DNA from: Saprospiraceae bacterium
GTDB taxonomy: Bacteria; Bacteroidota; Bacteroidia; Chitinophagales; Saprospiraceae
Length of the DNA stretch: 64,000 nucleotides
Assembly: GCA_020628095.1 (NCBI GenBank)
Contig: JAHDFP010000004.1
Coordinates: 248,001 to 312,000, forward strand
Direction: 5' to 3'
Shown here: positions 38,538 to 45,848 of the stretch, piece after piece
Layout of the letters: each line of letters opens with the position of its first letter
Position numbering within the stretch: position 1 is the first letter of the stretch
Made by a program: the position numbers and the translations under genes
Notes under the pieces: model-generated
What the model was told of the DNA's origin: nothing
What the model saw: the letters and a program-made list of their open reading frames with translations, nothing else
Databases searched by the model: none

Positions 38538-38576
38538 GAAAGGACCAGACGTTAGCGGTTTGGTCCTTTCTTTTTT
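38538..38576. other. Stable hairpin between two element genes
   Basis: GAAAGGACCA at 38538-38547 pairs perfectly with TGGTCCTTTC at 38561-38570 around a 13-nt loop; six T follow on the plus strand. Read on the plus strand it looks like a terminator with no plus-strand gene before it. On the minus strand it overlaps the stop codon of the 38552-38881 gene and precedes the Rep start, so it may control Rep expression. Confidence 0.6.
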
Positions 38577-38881
38577 GTGTTCATTACCTCTATTGAAAGT
38601 TTGTTGAGGTCTTTGGAAATAGTTACTCTTAGCTCATGTACCAATCCCTTAGACTTTCTCCAATGATCGCCTTTATAGGTGTTATTGCTTATAGGTATCA
38701 ATCCTGTGAATAGGATTTTTTGATTTTCCTTCCACGATTCCAGAACAAAGGCAGCTCGATTTTTAAGAAGAAACCCTTTAACTGGTTTGGATAGCCTTAC
38801 GTAGGTAAGTGAGGTATCTGGACCATCTATCAGATCATAAATGTCAGAACGGTCCTCATTCCTGAGAAACTGAAAAGTCAT
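38552..38881 (-). CDS. Small hypothetical protein of the element
   Basis: 109 residues from the ATG at 38881, which lies 4 bp after the HTH gene stop. An in-frame ATG at 38923 would overlap that gene by 38 bp and is less likely. The protein is soluble and basic at its end (NTKKKGPNR), with no recognised domain. It sits between the excisionase-like and Rep-like genes in the same orientation, so a role in element replication or excision is plausible but unproven. Confidence 0.65.
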   Translation of the reverse strand: MTFQFLRNEDRSDIYDLIDGPDTSLTYVRLSKPVKGFLLKNRAAFVLESWKENQKILFTGLIPISNNTYKGDHWRKSKGLVHELRVTISKDLNKLSIEVMNTKKKGPNR

Positions 38882-38885
38882 AGTA

Positions 38886-39170
38886 TTAGACCCTATTAGA
38901 TTGTTTACGTTGTAATAATGCAATGATCTGAGGTCTATGATACCTTTTGCGGTTTCCGATCTTCTGAGGTGTTGTAATACCTCTCTGATCGTAATTCCAT
39001 AACGTAGTTGGTGTGATCTTAAGTAGAGTCTGGACTTCTTTAGAGGTTAACCATTCATTTTTAGTTAGGTCTTTATCCTGAGATTCTTTTAATAAGTCCT
39101 TTACACCTTTGAGAATTTCGGATATTAGACTTTCTTTGGTTGCTGTAGTAAGAATAATTTCTTCTTGCAT
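38886..39170 (-). CDS. Helix-turn-helix, excisionase/AlpA-like DNA-binding protein
   Basis: 94 residues. The C-terminal half has the MerR/excisionase-type winged helix: WLTSKEVQTLLKITPTTLWNYD, then GITTPQKIGNRKRYHRPQII; the core is TSKEVQTLLKITPTTLW. The N-terminal part is helical. Such proteins direct excision by tyrosine integrases or regulate element genes. It is a candidate binder of the G-rich repeats. It lies between the RteC-like and small unknown genes. Confidence 0.8.
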   Translation of the reverse strand: MQEEIILTTATKESLISEILKGVKDLLKESQDKDLTKNEWLTSKEVQTLLKITPTTLWNYDQRGITTPQKIGNRKRYHRPQIIALLQRKQSNRV

Positions 39171-39235
39171 ATTCTTTATGAATTTTTCGCAAGATGAAAC
39201 ATCATTTTTTGGAGTAATTTTGGAGTGACTTTTTT

Positions 39236-39880
39236 TTAATAAATATTTTCTAACTTTAACTCATAACAAATTTTATTCACCCTTTCTTTTGTGCTATCAT
39301 TGTGAAATTTCACTGGTTGGCTGAAATAGTCTTTTATTGAGGTTCTTATATATTCTATATCATTCCTTTCCGTTTTTCCCATTAATGTGGCAATAATTTT
39401 TGTTATTCCTACTTGACCCAATTCCTTTGCCTTGAGTTTATCTATTCCTTCAAGAACTCCGAGCTTAATTAGCAGTATTACAATGTCTTTAATAGCTGCA
39501 TTTACAGGGGGTGTCACAATTTTTTCTACTTTAATTTGCTCTATTTTGAGATATTCATTGTTTAGATTTTGGAGTTTTCTAATCGTATTTAGCAAGGTGG
39601 AACTTAGTTTGTAATCATTTTCATAGTCGATACACATATAAGTTAACCTTTCAGATATACTTTCTATGGTTTTCCTGAATGTAGATTCTAACCAAAAAAA
39701 CTTATCTGCTAATTCTATTATTTCATCAATATCTTTCAGTTCTTGCTTTTCTATGCCATTCAGTTCTTCGGTTAGTTTAATAATTTCATATTTAAAGTCA
39801 GTCATCCCTTTATTTTTTTTGAAATAACCCAAAAATGAGGACATTTCTTTGTTGTTATTTTCCTTATCTGATGGTTTCAT
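39236..39880 (-). CDS. Element-encoded protein, possibly RteC-like
   Basis: 214 residues, mainly helical. The C-terminal third, with IVILLIKLGVLEG, GITKIIATLMGKTERNDIEYI and a final short helix, is reminiscent of the end of RteC-type regulators of Bacteroidota mobile elements. The N-terminal part is not recognisable. I give this as a resemblance only. Its start lies 22 bp downstream (minus strand) of three 11-bp G-rich iterons, which may be its operator. Confidence 0.5.
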   Translation of the reverse strand: MKPSDKENNNKEMSSFLGYFKKNKGMTDFKYEIIKLTEELNGIEKQELKDIDEIIELADKFFWLESTFRKTIESISERLTYMCIDYENDYKLSSTLLNTIRKLQNLNNEYLKIEQIKVEKIVTPPVNAAIKDIVILLIKLGVLEGIDKLKAKELGQVGITKIIATLMGKTERNDIEYIRTSIKDYFSQPVKFHNDSTKERVNKICYELKLENIY

Positions 39881-39902
39881 AGTATTGTTATTTATAATAA
39901 GT

Positions 39903-39935
39903 TTCCCCCGTTATTCCCCCGTTATTCCCCCGTTA
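39903..39935. repeat. Three perfect 11-bp iterons (TTCCCCCGTTA)
   Basis: The unit TTCCCCCGTTA is repeated three times without a gap at 39903-39913, 39914-39924 and 39925-39935. On the minus strand each contains CGGGGGA, the core of the 25-bp repeats at the element ends. The array overlaps the integrase stop codon and precedes the 39236-39880 gene. An 11-bp period puts sites on one face of the helix, as for a cooperative DNA-binding protein. Confidence 0.9.
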
Positions 39936-41309
39936 TACTTTAGAAAGTGATTTTCCTTTGAAATAAGGATTGAGCGACAAACGCTTAGATGTTTCTTCGT
40001 TGGTTACTTTTATATACTTCAATAGATTTTTCTCGGTGCGGTGTCCTGAAATTTTTTGAATATCTATCGTTGGTATATTAGCCAAGTACATAAGTGATAT
40101 TGCGGTGCGTCTCGCGGTGTGTGTTTTGACCATCTTATATTTAGGTATCATCTTCACAACCTTTAACCCTTTCCGTATTTCTTCGACTTCGATCATTTCA
40201 TTGATTTTAGCGAGTCTGCATATCTCTTTGATATTGGCGTTTATTTTTTGCTCGTATGTTCTTGGTAATTCATAGGAGTATTTTTTTAGGATTTTGATTA
40301 GTTCGGGTCTCATTGGTACACTGACCTTTTGGCTTGTTTTCCTTGTTATCATTTCAAAGTACATTTGACCGTCTCGCTCCTTTATATGCTCTGGTTTGAT
40401 TCGAGAATAGTCACTATACCTCTGAGCCGTCCAGACGCCACATAAGAACACATCTCTGGTTAGCTCATATTCTGGTATCAGTTTTCTATCAAGTTCGTCC
40501 TTTGGTACTTTATGGAAATTGAACTTGTAAAGGGTATCGACTTCTTTTTGAGTTAGGTAAACGTCAGTCACATCTACTTTTAAAGTCTTAAATTTCTTTC
40601 TCTGGTATTCTGTATTGTTATGTAGCTTTTCTTCGTGTGACGCTCTCATGATCGTTTTGAGGGTCTTAGCTAACTTTCCTATAGAGTTGGTGGAATATCC
40701 TTTATTGGAAAAGTAACGGACCATGAGATCATATAAGTCAAGTGTTATATCATCAAAGTCTAAAACTCTTTTTTTCTTCTTTTGAAAGTCATTGAATTGT
40801 ACTTGAAATCCTTTATATGTTTTGATAGTACCATGCGTGTATTTTCGCATTTCACCTTTAGAGGTTGTATAAGTTCGTGTACCTTTTTCTATTTCATTAA
40901 TATACCTCTGGATGTAATCATTTAATGTCTCTTTTACATTTGGCTCTGCGTTTACTTTCTTTTTGACCTCTTTATACTTGGCGTCCAGATATTCCCTCAG
41001 TTGGTCCAGATTTATGACATCATTGTTTTTCTCAAAACTTTCGATCTCTTTTTTAATATCCCTCTCTACATTCTGTAATCTGGTTTCTATGTTCTCTAAG
41101 TCTGTATCAATATGCGGATTCTTTTTCCTAAAGGGTTTGATCTTCGATTTGGTCTTAATAGGTCTTTGGCTCAGTTCATCCCATAATTCTGGATATATAG
41201 ATTTTCCAATACCATATTTGAAAACAGACTTATTGATATGAGTTCTCGAAACTATTGCCGTCTTTTTAAGAGGTGTATTCCTCTTTAGGTAAAAATTGAC
41301 ATGTGACAT
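39933..41309 (-). CDS. int: Tyrosine recombinase (integrase) of the tRNA-Cys element
   Basis: 458 residues. An N-terminal arm-binding-like domain (about 1-130, HVNFYLKRNTP and a coiled region) is followed by a SAM-like core-binding domain (about 150-260) and a catalytic domain. The active-site set is complete: Arg in TAQRYSDYS, Lys in TRKTSQKVSVP, HTARR (HxxR), GHRTEKN (His) and the nucleophile Tyr in LLKYIKVT. It would integrate and excise the element at tRNA-Cys. It is the gene closest to attR (169 bp away), with one 25-bp repeat between. Confidence 0.93.
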   Translation of the reverse strand: MSHVNFYLKRNTPLKKTAIVSRTHINKSVFKYGIGKSIYPELWDELSQRPIKTKSKIKPFRKKNPHIDTDLENIETRLQNVERDIKKEIESFEKNNDVINLDQLREYLDAKYKEVKKKVNAEPNVKETLNDYIQRYINEIEKGTRTYTTSKGEMRKYTHGTIKTYKGFQVQFNDFQKKKKRVLDFDDITLDLYDLMVRYFSNKGYSTNSIGKLAKTLKTIMRASHEEKLHNNTEYQRKKFKTLKVDVTDVYLTQKEVDTLYKFNFHKVPKDELDRKLIPEYELTRDVFLCGVWTAQRYSDYSRIKPEHIKERDGQMYFEMITRKTSQKVSVPMRPELIKILKKYSYELPRTYEQKINANIKEICRLAKINEMIEVEEIRKGLKVVKMIPKYKMVKTHTARRTAISLMYLANIPTIDIQKISGHRTEKNLLKYIKVTNEETSKRLSLNPYFKGKSLSKV

Positions 41310-41349
41310 AATGTAATTATTTGAACTATCACAAGTTAAGGTTTTTGAT

Positions 41350-41374
41350 TTCGGGGGACGCTCTGGGGGACGAA
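41350..41374. repeat. 25-bp G-rich repeat, right copy (candidate arm site)
   Basis: Identical to 36606-36630 and in the same orientation, 103 bp inside attR and 40 bp upstream of the integrase ATG. Its position next to the integrase start could also allow autoregulation. Confidence 0.8.
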
Positions 41375-41477
41375 TTTTTTAAATAGTTCCTAATTCACTT
41401 GTATTCAATTTTCAAAAAAGCCAATATTTATAGGGGTTTTGTATAAACATTGATTAAAGGAATTTCAATATTTCAAG

Positions 41478-41496
41478 TCTGGTCGCGACCTCAACA
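41478..41496. repeat. attR: 19-bp direct repeat of tRNA-Cys 3' end
   Basis: Identical to 36549-36567; the flanking bases differ at once on both sides. It marks the right end of the element and carries a duplicate of the tRNA 3' 14 nt. Confidence 0.9.
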
Positions 41497-41503
41497 TTTT
41501 AAT

Positions 41504-41533
41504 AGCTTCATCATATCTGATGAGGCTTTTTTT
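41504..41533 (+). terminator. Intrinsic terminator just beyond attR
   Basis: A 10-bp stem (AGCTTCATCA with TGATGAGGCT, one G-T pair) and a 4-nt loop, followed by seven T. It is probably the tRNA-Cys terminator used before the present element inserted. Confidence 0.85.
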
Positions 41534-41759
41534 ATGTAATTATTATTAAATCAGTGCAGCCGAATTAGTCGATAGTCTGTAAGACTATGGGTGATATACG
41601 CCTGACAAACCCGACGAACACCGCTTAACTGTGTTTCACGAAAAGTATTAGCCCAATAAATACATAGATTTTGACGTTAATGAACCAGAAAACGGTTATT
41701 TTCATTATAATTGTAAGGTTCTTTTACGCTTTTCAAGAGCAATAAATTCCAAACACCCT

Positions 41760-41767
41760 TACATTTG
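41760..41767 (+). promoter_or_regulatory. Candidate -7 box of the membrane gene pair
   Basis: TACATTTG matches TAnnTTTG exactly. It overlaps the TTG proposed as start at 41765. If it is used, the protein must start further down, at the ATG at 41816. No clear -33 TTG is seen about 21 bp upstream. Confidence 0.35.
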
Positions 41768-42169
41768 TCCGCTCAAAAGAAGAAAACCTCCGCTGATAGA
41801 CCCAATATCTGGGGAATGATAAGTAGAGTTGCTATTGCTGCTATCGACAAAGGTCAATGGTTGGCTTCATTAGGCTTTTTCATTTTATTGATTTTGATCT
41901 TGAGATTGCCAGAGGATAGTTTATTGGTAATAACTAATAAATTATTGGATTTGATAAGTAGAATGTCAATACTTGGTTGGATACTTTGGATTGTAACATT
42001 ATTTGTTGCGTTCCTAAAATCAAAAGGTACAAACGAAATTCATAATAAGGAGGTAGAAAGATTAAGTCAGGAAAAGAGATTTTTACAAGAGAAACTAATT
42101 GGTAACTTGCCTTCAAGCAGTGACCCAAATGAAAGAATAATTATTTTTAAACAAGAAGAAGAAAAGTGA
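41765..42169 (+). CDS. Unknown two-helix membrane protein, first gene of a pair
   Basis: 134 residues from TTG at 41765, or 117 from ATG at 41816. The N-terminus is basic. Two hydrophobic segments follow (ASLGFFILLILILRL and MSILGWILWIVTLFVAFL), then a charged, coiled-coil-like tail (NEIHNKEVERLSQEKRFLQE) and an acidic end. No family is recognised. The stop overlaps the next start (GTGA), so translation of the two is coupled. It lies between the right end of the tRNA-Cys element and a degraded second attachment site, so it is probably acquired DNA. A membrane complex with its partner is inferred. Confidence 0.65.
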   Translation: MSAQKKKTSADRPNIWGMISRVAIAAIDKGQWLASLGFFILLILILRLPEDSLLVITNKLLDLISRMSILGWILWIVTLFVAFLKSKGTNEIHNKEVERLSQEKRFLQEKLIGNLPSSSDPNERIIIFKQEEEK

Positions 42170-42819
42170 TATCAATAACGGTCACACTAATCTGCATTTT
42201 GTTCTTTTTAACATTGTGGCACTTAGTTTATGAAACCTTTATTTCCCCAGTGCTTAAGCTAAAGATACGTTACAAGTTATTTGAGTTAAGAGACAAATTG
42301 ATCAGACTAAGAGTTGAAAAGGATAATATAGATAACGATGCATTTAAAATCGTAATGTCATCATTGAACACTACAATAAACCTCAGAGAACACTTAAGGT
42401 TTTATTGGTTAAAATCTACTCAGAAAGCTTTCGAAAATGATCAAAAGTTTATTAAAACAATAAATAATAGAATCTTAAAAATTGAAAAGGCTGATGATAG
42501 AGATATGGATAAAATCTTAACAGACCTTTCCTATTTGGTCTTTGGCTCAATGGCATGTAATAGTGGTGGCTGGATACTTTATATTTTCCCAATAGTTGTT
42601 TTTAAAAGTGTTTTCAACGGAATAGTATACATTATTTCTGACATTAGGAGAATAACTAAAATGAGTTTCAAAAAGGGAATTGGTTTTATAAATCACACCG
42701 CATATAATATGGCTTCAAACCATGTAAATTTCAAAGAGTTATCAATGGTGAGGGAATATGAGTATGAAAAATTATTAAGGAAGAACCATGCAGTTCTTGA
42801 TTCAATGGTTCTTCAATAA
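42166..42819 (+). CDS. Unknown membrane protein, second gene of a pair
   Basis: 217 residues from GTG at 42166. An N-terminal membrane helix (TVTLICILFFLTLWHLVY) is followed by a long helical, charged region (about 35-125). A second hydrophobic stretch around FGSMACNSGGWILYIFPIVVF leads to a soluble C-terminus. No domain is recognised. It overlaps the upstream gene by 4 bp. Codon use is AT-rich like the neighbouring element. The pair is flanked by terminators at 41504-41533 and 42908-42936, so it forms an isolated transcription unit. Confidence 0.65.
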   Translation: MISITVTLICILFFLTLWHLVYETFISPVLKLKIRYKLFELRDKLIRLRVEKDNIDNDAFKIVMSSLNTTINLREHLRFYWLKSTQKAFENDQKFIKTINNRILKIEKADDRDMDKILTDLSYLVFGSMACNSGGWILYIFPIVVFKSVFNGIVYIISDIRRITKMSFKKGIGFINHTAYNMASNHVNFKELSMVREYEYEKLLRKNHAVLDSMVLQ

Positions 42820-42890
42820 ACACACGGAATACCGCACCTTGATTTTATAATCAACGTAAGTGTCTTAAAATCAGCAAAATATATGGTCTT

Positions 42891-42936
42891 GTCGAGACCT
42901 CCAAAAAGACCCTAACTACTGTTAGAGTCTTTTTTT
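42891..42936 (+). repeat. Diverged copy of tRNA-Cys 3' end plus terminator
   Basis: GTCGAGACCTC at 42891-42901 differs by one base from GTCGCGACCTC of the tRNA 3' end. It is followed by a hairpin at 42908-42929 (GACCCTAAC/GTTAGAGTC) with seven T. The arrangement and much of the sequence parallel 36554-36602, that is att followed by terminator. It looks like an old attachment site, the right end of an earlier insertion, and it terminates the membrane gene pair. Confidence 0.6.
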
Positions 42937-43012
42937 GAGGCAATGTTTAAAATTTAATCTGGGTTTTTTATCTATGAATTTAAATACCTTGTCTTGGTAT
43001 TCAGTATATCAC

Positions 43013-43702
43013 TCACCACCCAAACACCAAAAACTTAATCATCTTCCCTTTTTCCAGGTGCATCTTTTCGTAGTGTGTTTTGATATCAAGATCGGGATGG
43101 ATAAGTTCTGAGCGAGAATAGATATGGTCGTCATCTAGGTAGGTTGTCAGTTGTCGTTCTTGGATGACTTCTTTGGTGTGTTGATAGAACTCGTCAGAAT
43201 CTGTTTTGAGGTTGATTTTTCCCGATGGGGCTAAGATTTTTTTGTAGCGTTCTAAGAATTGGGGGGAAGTCAGGCGACGGTTATATTTCTTTTCTTTGAG
43301 AAAGGGGTCGGGGAATGTAATCCATAGCTCATCGACCTCACCAGCAACGAAAAAGTTATGTATAAACTCTATGTTACATCTCAGGAAGGCGACATTGGTA
43401 ATATGATGCTCTAGCGCATATCGTGCACCGCGCCATATCCGCGCGCCCTTGATATCCACACCGATAAAATTCTTATCAAGATAACGTTGCGCCAGTTGTA
43501 CGCTATAGTCTCCATGCCCACAGGCTAATTCCAGTATAAGCGGGTTATCATTACCAAAATGATCTGCTCTCCATCTTCCCTGTCTCTGCACCGTCTCCCC
43601 CTCGTGGAGCACTAAATCAGGACTATCTGGTGCTTGACTTTCTAACACATTAGCAAATGTTAATAATTCCGTAAACTTTCCTAGTTTGTTCCTTCTAGAC
43701 AT
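43013..43702 (-). CDS. trmB: tRNA (guanine-N7-)-methyltransferase TrmB
   Basis: 229 residues. It has the SAM-binding block LILELACGHGDYSVQLAQR, IGVDIKGARIWRGA and the TrmB signature VDELWITFPDPFLKEKK-like segment (core WITFPDPF), then INLKTDSDEFYQHT and a C-terminal THYEKMHLEKGKMIKFL. It methylates N7 of G46 in the variable loop of tRNAs. The N-terminus starts SRRNKLGKF, as in other Bacteroidota. It is monocistronic as far as can be seen. Confidence 0.95.
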   Translation of the reverse strand: MSRRNKLGKFTELLTFANVLESQAPDSPDLVLHEGETVQRQGRWRADHFGNDNPLILELACGHGDYSVQLAQRYLDKNFIGVDIKGARIWRGARYALEHHITNVAFLRCNIEFIHNFFVAGEVDELWITFPDPFLKEKKYNRRLTSPQFLERYKKILAPSGKINLKTDSDEFYQHTKEVIQERQLTTYLDDDHIYSRSELIHPDLDIKTHYEKMHLEKGKMIKFLVFGW

Positions 43703-43779
43703 GCAATATTCCCAACTTTAATCGTAGTAATATATGTTCCAAGACATAAATCTAAGTCTTCATTCTATTGCAAAAGGTA

Positions 43780-44697
43780 ATGGAAAGAAATAATGTCTAT
43801 TTTCGACCACAAAATTCAAATTCCTTGAAGAACTTCATTTTTTTGGTGTGTTTTCTTGTTGGTGCGGCAGGTGTGCAGGCACAGCATAAGATCGGTGTAA
43901 GAGCGGGTTTTAATTTCAGTACCATATCGGGTCCATTAGAAGAGAAAGAGGATTTTGGTGTTAAATCTGGATTCCATTTTGGTATCAATTATACCTATAT
44001 GGTCAACGATAAGTTGGGCCTAAGAGGGGAGATATTATATACTCAACGTGGATCCAAACAATCTTTAATAGATACGACCGACGGAGTCTACTATGTTGTT
44101 CAGACGATAAGTCCATTGGCAAGGTTTGTTGACTTTGGTAAGACAGAGTATACACTTGAGATAACTAACTCTTATATATCCGTACCGTTGACGGTCCAGT
44201 ACCAGATCAATCGAAAATTTGAGGTATTCGGTGGTATGTCGGTAGACTTTTTGATAGGTCCAGTAGGTCGAGGTAAGACCAAGTTTGTCAGTCTTAATAG
44301 ACCAGACGAAATCTTCTTTGAGCAAAATCACGACCATCGCTATAATAGTGACGAGGTAGGGGAATATAACACCTTGGATAGGAGGGGCTTGTCTATATTA
44401 CTCAATGGCGAATCTGCCTCCATGGCAAAAACAGTAGGTGCATATTACAGTTTTTTCCCATCCCAGAAGACCGCCAATAGATTCAAGGCACTGGACGCGC
44501 ATCTCATCTTAGGATTCAATTATTTTCTCAATACAGGATTCTATATCGGAGCGCGGGCAGAATACGGTCTTGCGGATATTACTAATAATGAGGTCGATTA
44601 TAGCCTCCGTGAGCTAGACGATAGCTTCAACTATATATTCAGAGATGATAAAGACAGGTCTATTAGTCTTAATCTGTCTTTTGGATTTAGATTTTAG
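43780..44697 (+). CDS. Outer-membrane beta-barrel (PorT/OmpW-like) protein
   Basis: 305 residues from ATG at 43780; an in-frame TTG at 43768 would add four. A signal peptide (LKNFIFLVCFLVGAAGVQA-Q; core FLVCFLVGAAGVQA) precedes HKIGVRAGFNFSTISG, the usual start of the PorT/outer-membrane beta-barrel family. Strands alternate to a C-terminal RSISLNLSFGFRF with terminal aromatic residue, needed for BAM recognition. The role is unknown; it is not the T9SS PorT itself with any certainty. The stop TAG overlaps the stop of prfA on the other strand. Confidence 0.8.
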   Translation: MERNNVYFRPQNSNSLKNFIFLVCFLVGAAGVQAQHKIGVRAGFNFSTISGPLEEKEDFGVKSGFHFGINYTYMVNDKLGLRGEILYTQRGSKQSLIDTTDGVYYVVQTISPLARFVDFGKTEYTLEITNSYISVPLTVQYQINRKFEVFGGMSVDFLIGPVGRGKTKFVSLNRPDEIFFEQNHDHRYNSDEVGEYNTLDRRGLSILLNGESASMAKTVGAYYSFFPSQKTANRFKALDAHLILGFNYFLNTGFYIGARAEYGLADITNNEVDYSLRELDDSFNYIFRDDKDRSISLNLSFGFRF

Positions 44698-45761
44698 GTT
44701 TCGCTGCTTGCCATTTTATCGGCATTTTCTGCGACTTGTAGTTTTTCTATAATCTCATCTATCTGACCATCCATTATTTTTTCCAGACTGTAGAGTGTCA
44801 GATTGATTCTGTGATCAGTGACTCTGTTTTGAGGGTAATTGTACGTTCGTATTTTGTCTGACCTGTCACCACTACCGACGAGAGATTTTCTCTTTTGCTT
44901 TTGCTCAGAATATGCTTTTTCTCTCTGCGCTTCTTGTATTCTTTGATAAAGTTTTTGGAGGGCTATTTCGCGGTTTTTGTGCTGCGATCGTGAGTCGGTA
45001 CTTTCTGACACGATACCGGTCGGGATATGTGTAAATCTTACGCCTGATTCTGTTTTATTGACATGCTGACCACCTGCTCCACTAGACCTAAAGGTGTCCA
45101 CCTTGAGATCATCTTTTCTGATATCTATGTCTTCTAACTCAAACTTGGGCATAACCACCACCGTTGCAGCCGAGGTATGGACACGTCCCTGTGACTCCGT
45201 CTTGGGTACACGTTGGACACGGTGAGCACCAGATTCGAATTTTAGTTTTCCATAGACCTCATTACCAAAAACCTCCAGTACGATCTTATTATATCCACCG
45301 ACAGACCCTTCATTGAGGGCGACGACTTCTGTTTTCAATCCTATGTTTTCGAAGTATTTCGTATACATCCTGTATAGATCCCCTGCAAAGATGCTGGCCT
45401 CATCACCGCCTGCTCCGGACCTGATTTCCATAACCACATCTAGTTGGTCTTCTGGGTCTTTAGGTATGAGTAGGTACTTTATTTCTTCTTCTACTTCTGT
45501 TTTTTGTGGTTCGAGCAGTTCTAGTTCTTCTTTAGCCATGACCTGCATATCTGGATCGCTGTCTGATAACATCTCTTTAGCACTGGCGATACCGTCTGTG
45601 ACCTTTACGTACTTACTATAGGCGTCGACTATAACCTGTAAGGATTTGTACTCTTTATTGAGTTTAGAAAACATCTTCATGTCCTTGACGACCTCTGGGT
45701 CGGACAGTCTTTCTTCTATGGAGTAAAAGCGATTTTTGATGGATTCTAATTTTTCTATCAT
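44694..45761 (-). CDS. prfA: Peptide chain release factor 1
   Basis: 355 residues. It carries the catalytic GAGGQHVNKTESGVR (GGQ) in a block preceded by DTFRSSGA, the codon-recognition region around RVPKTESQGRVHTSA, and SQHKNREIALQKLY. Length and motifs fit RF1, which reads UAA and UAG, rather than RF2; no RF2-type frameshift site is present. The family Gln of GGQ is usually methylated by PrmC, which is not seen here. Confidence 0.95.
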   Translation of the reverse strand: MIEKLESIKNRFYSIEERLSDPEVVKDMKMFSKLNKEYKSLQVIVDAYSKYVKVTDGIASAKEMLSDSDPDMQVMAKEELELLEPQKTEVEEEIKYLLIPKDPEDQLDVVMEIRSGAGGDEASIFAGDLYRMYTKYFENIGLKTEVVALNEGSVGGYNKIVLEVFGNEVYGKLKFESGAHRVQRVPKTESQGRVHTSAATVVVMPKFELEDIDIRKDDLKVDTFRSSGAGGQHVNKTESGVRFTHIPTGIVSESTDSRSQHKNREIALQKLYQRIQEAQREKAYSEQKQKRKSLVGSGDRSDKIRTYNYPQNRVTDHRINLTLYSLEKIMDGQIDEIIEKLQVAENADKMASSET

Positions 45762-45848
45762 AAGAGAGGCAATAATAGGGAATGTGCATCGCTACGATAC
45801 TCGTAGAGAGGCGACTTAAAAAGAATTAATTAGTTAAAAGTAGAGAAG

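Larger units (their letters stand above)
36549..41496. mobile_element. Integrative element in the 3' end of tRNA-Cys
   Basis: About 4.9 kb bounded by perfect 19-bp direct repeats, one being the tRNA 3' end (36549-36567) and the other 41478-41496. It encodes, all on the minus strand, a tyrosine integrase next to the right end, a possible RteC-like regulator, an excisionase-like HTH protein, a small unknown protein, a gene II/X-type Rep and a lipoprotein. No conjugation, capsid or relaxase genes are seen, so it is a small integrative element, mobilizable island or satellite, not a self-transmissible ICE or phage. It is AT-richer than its surroundings apart from G-rich repeats near both ends and in the middle. 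The integrase has all catalytic residues, so it may still move. Confidence 0.88.
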
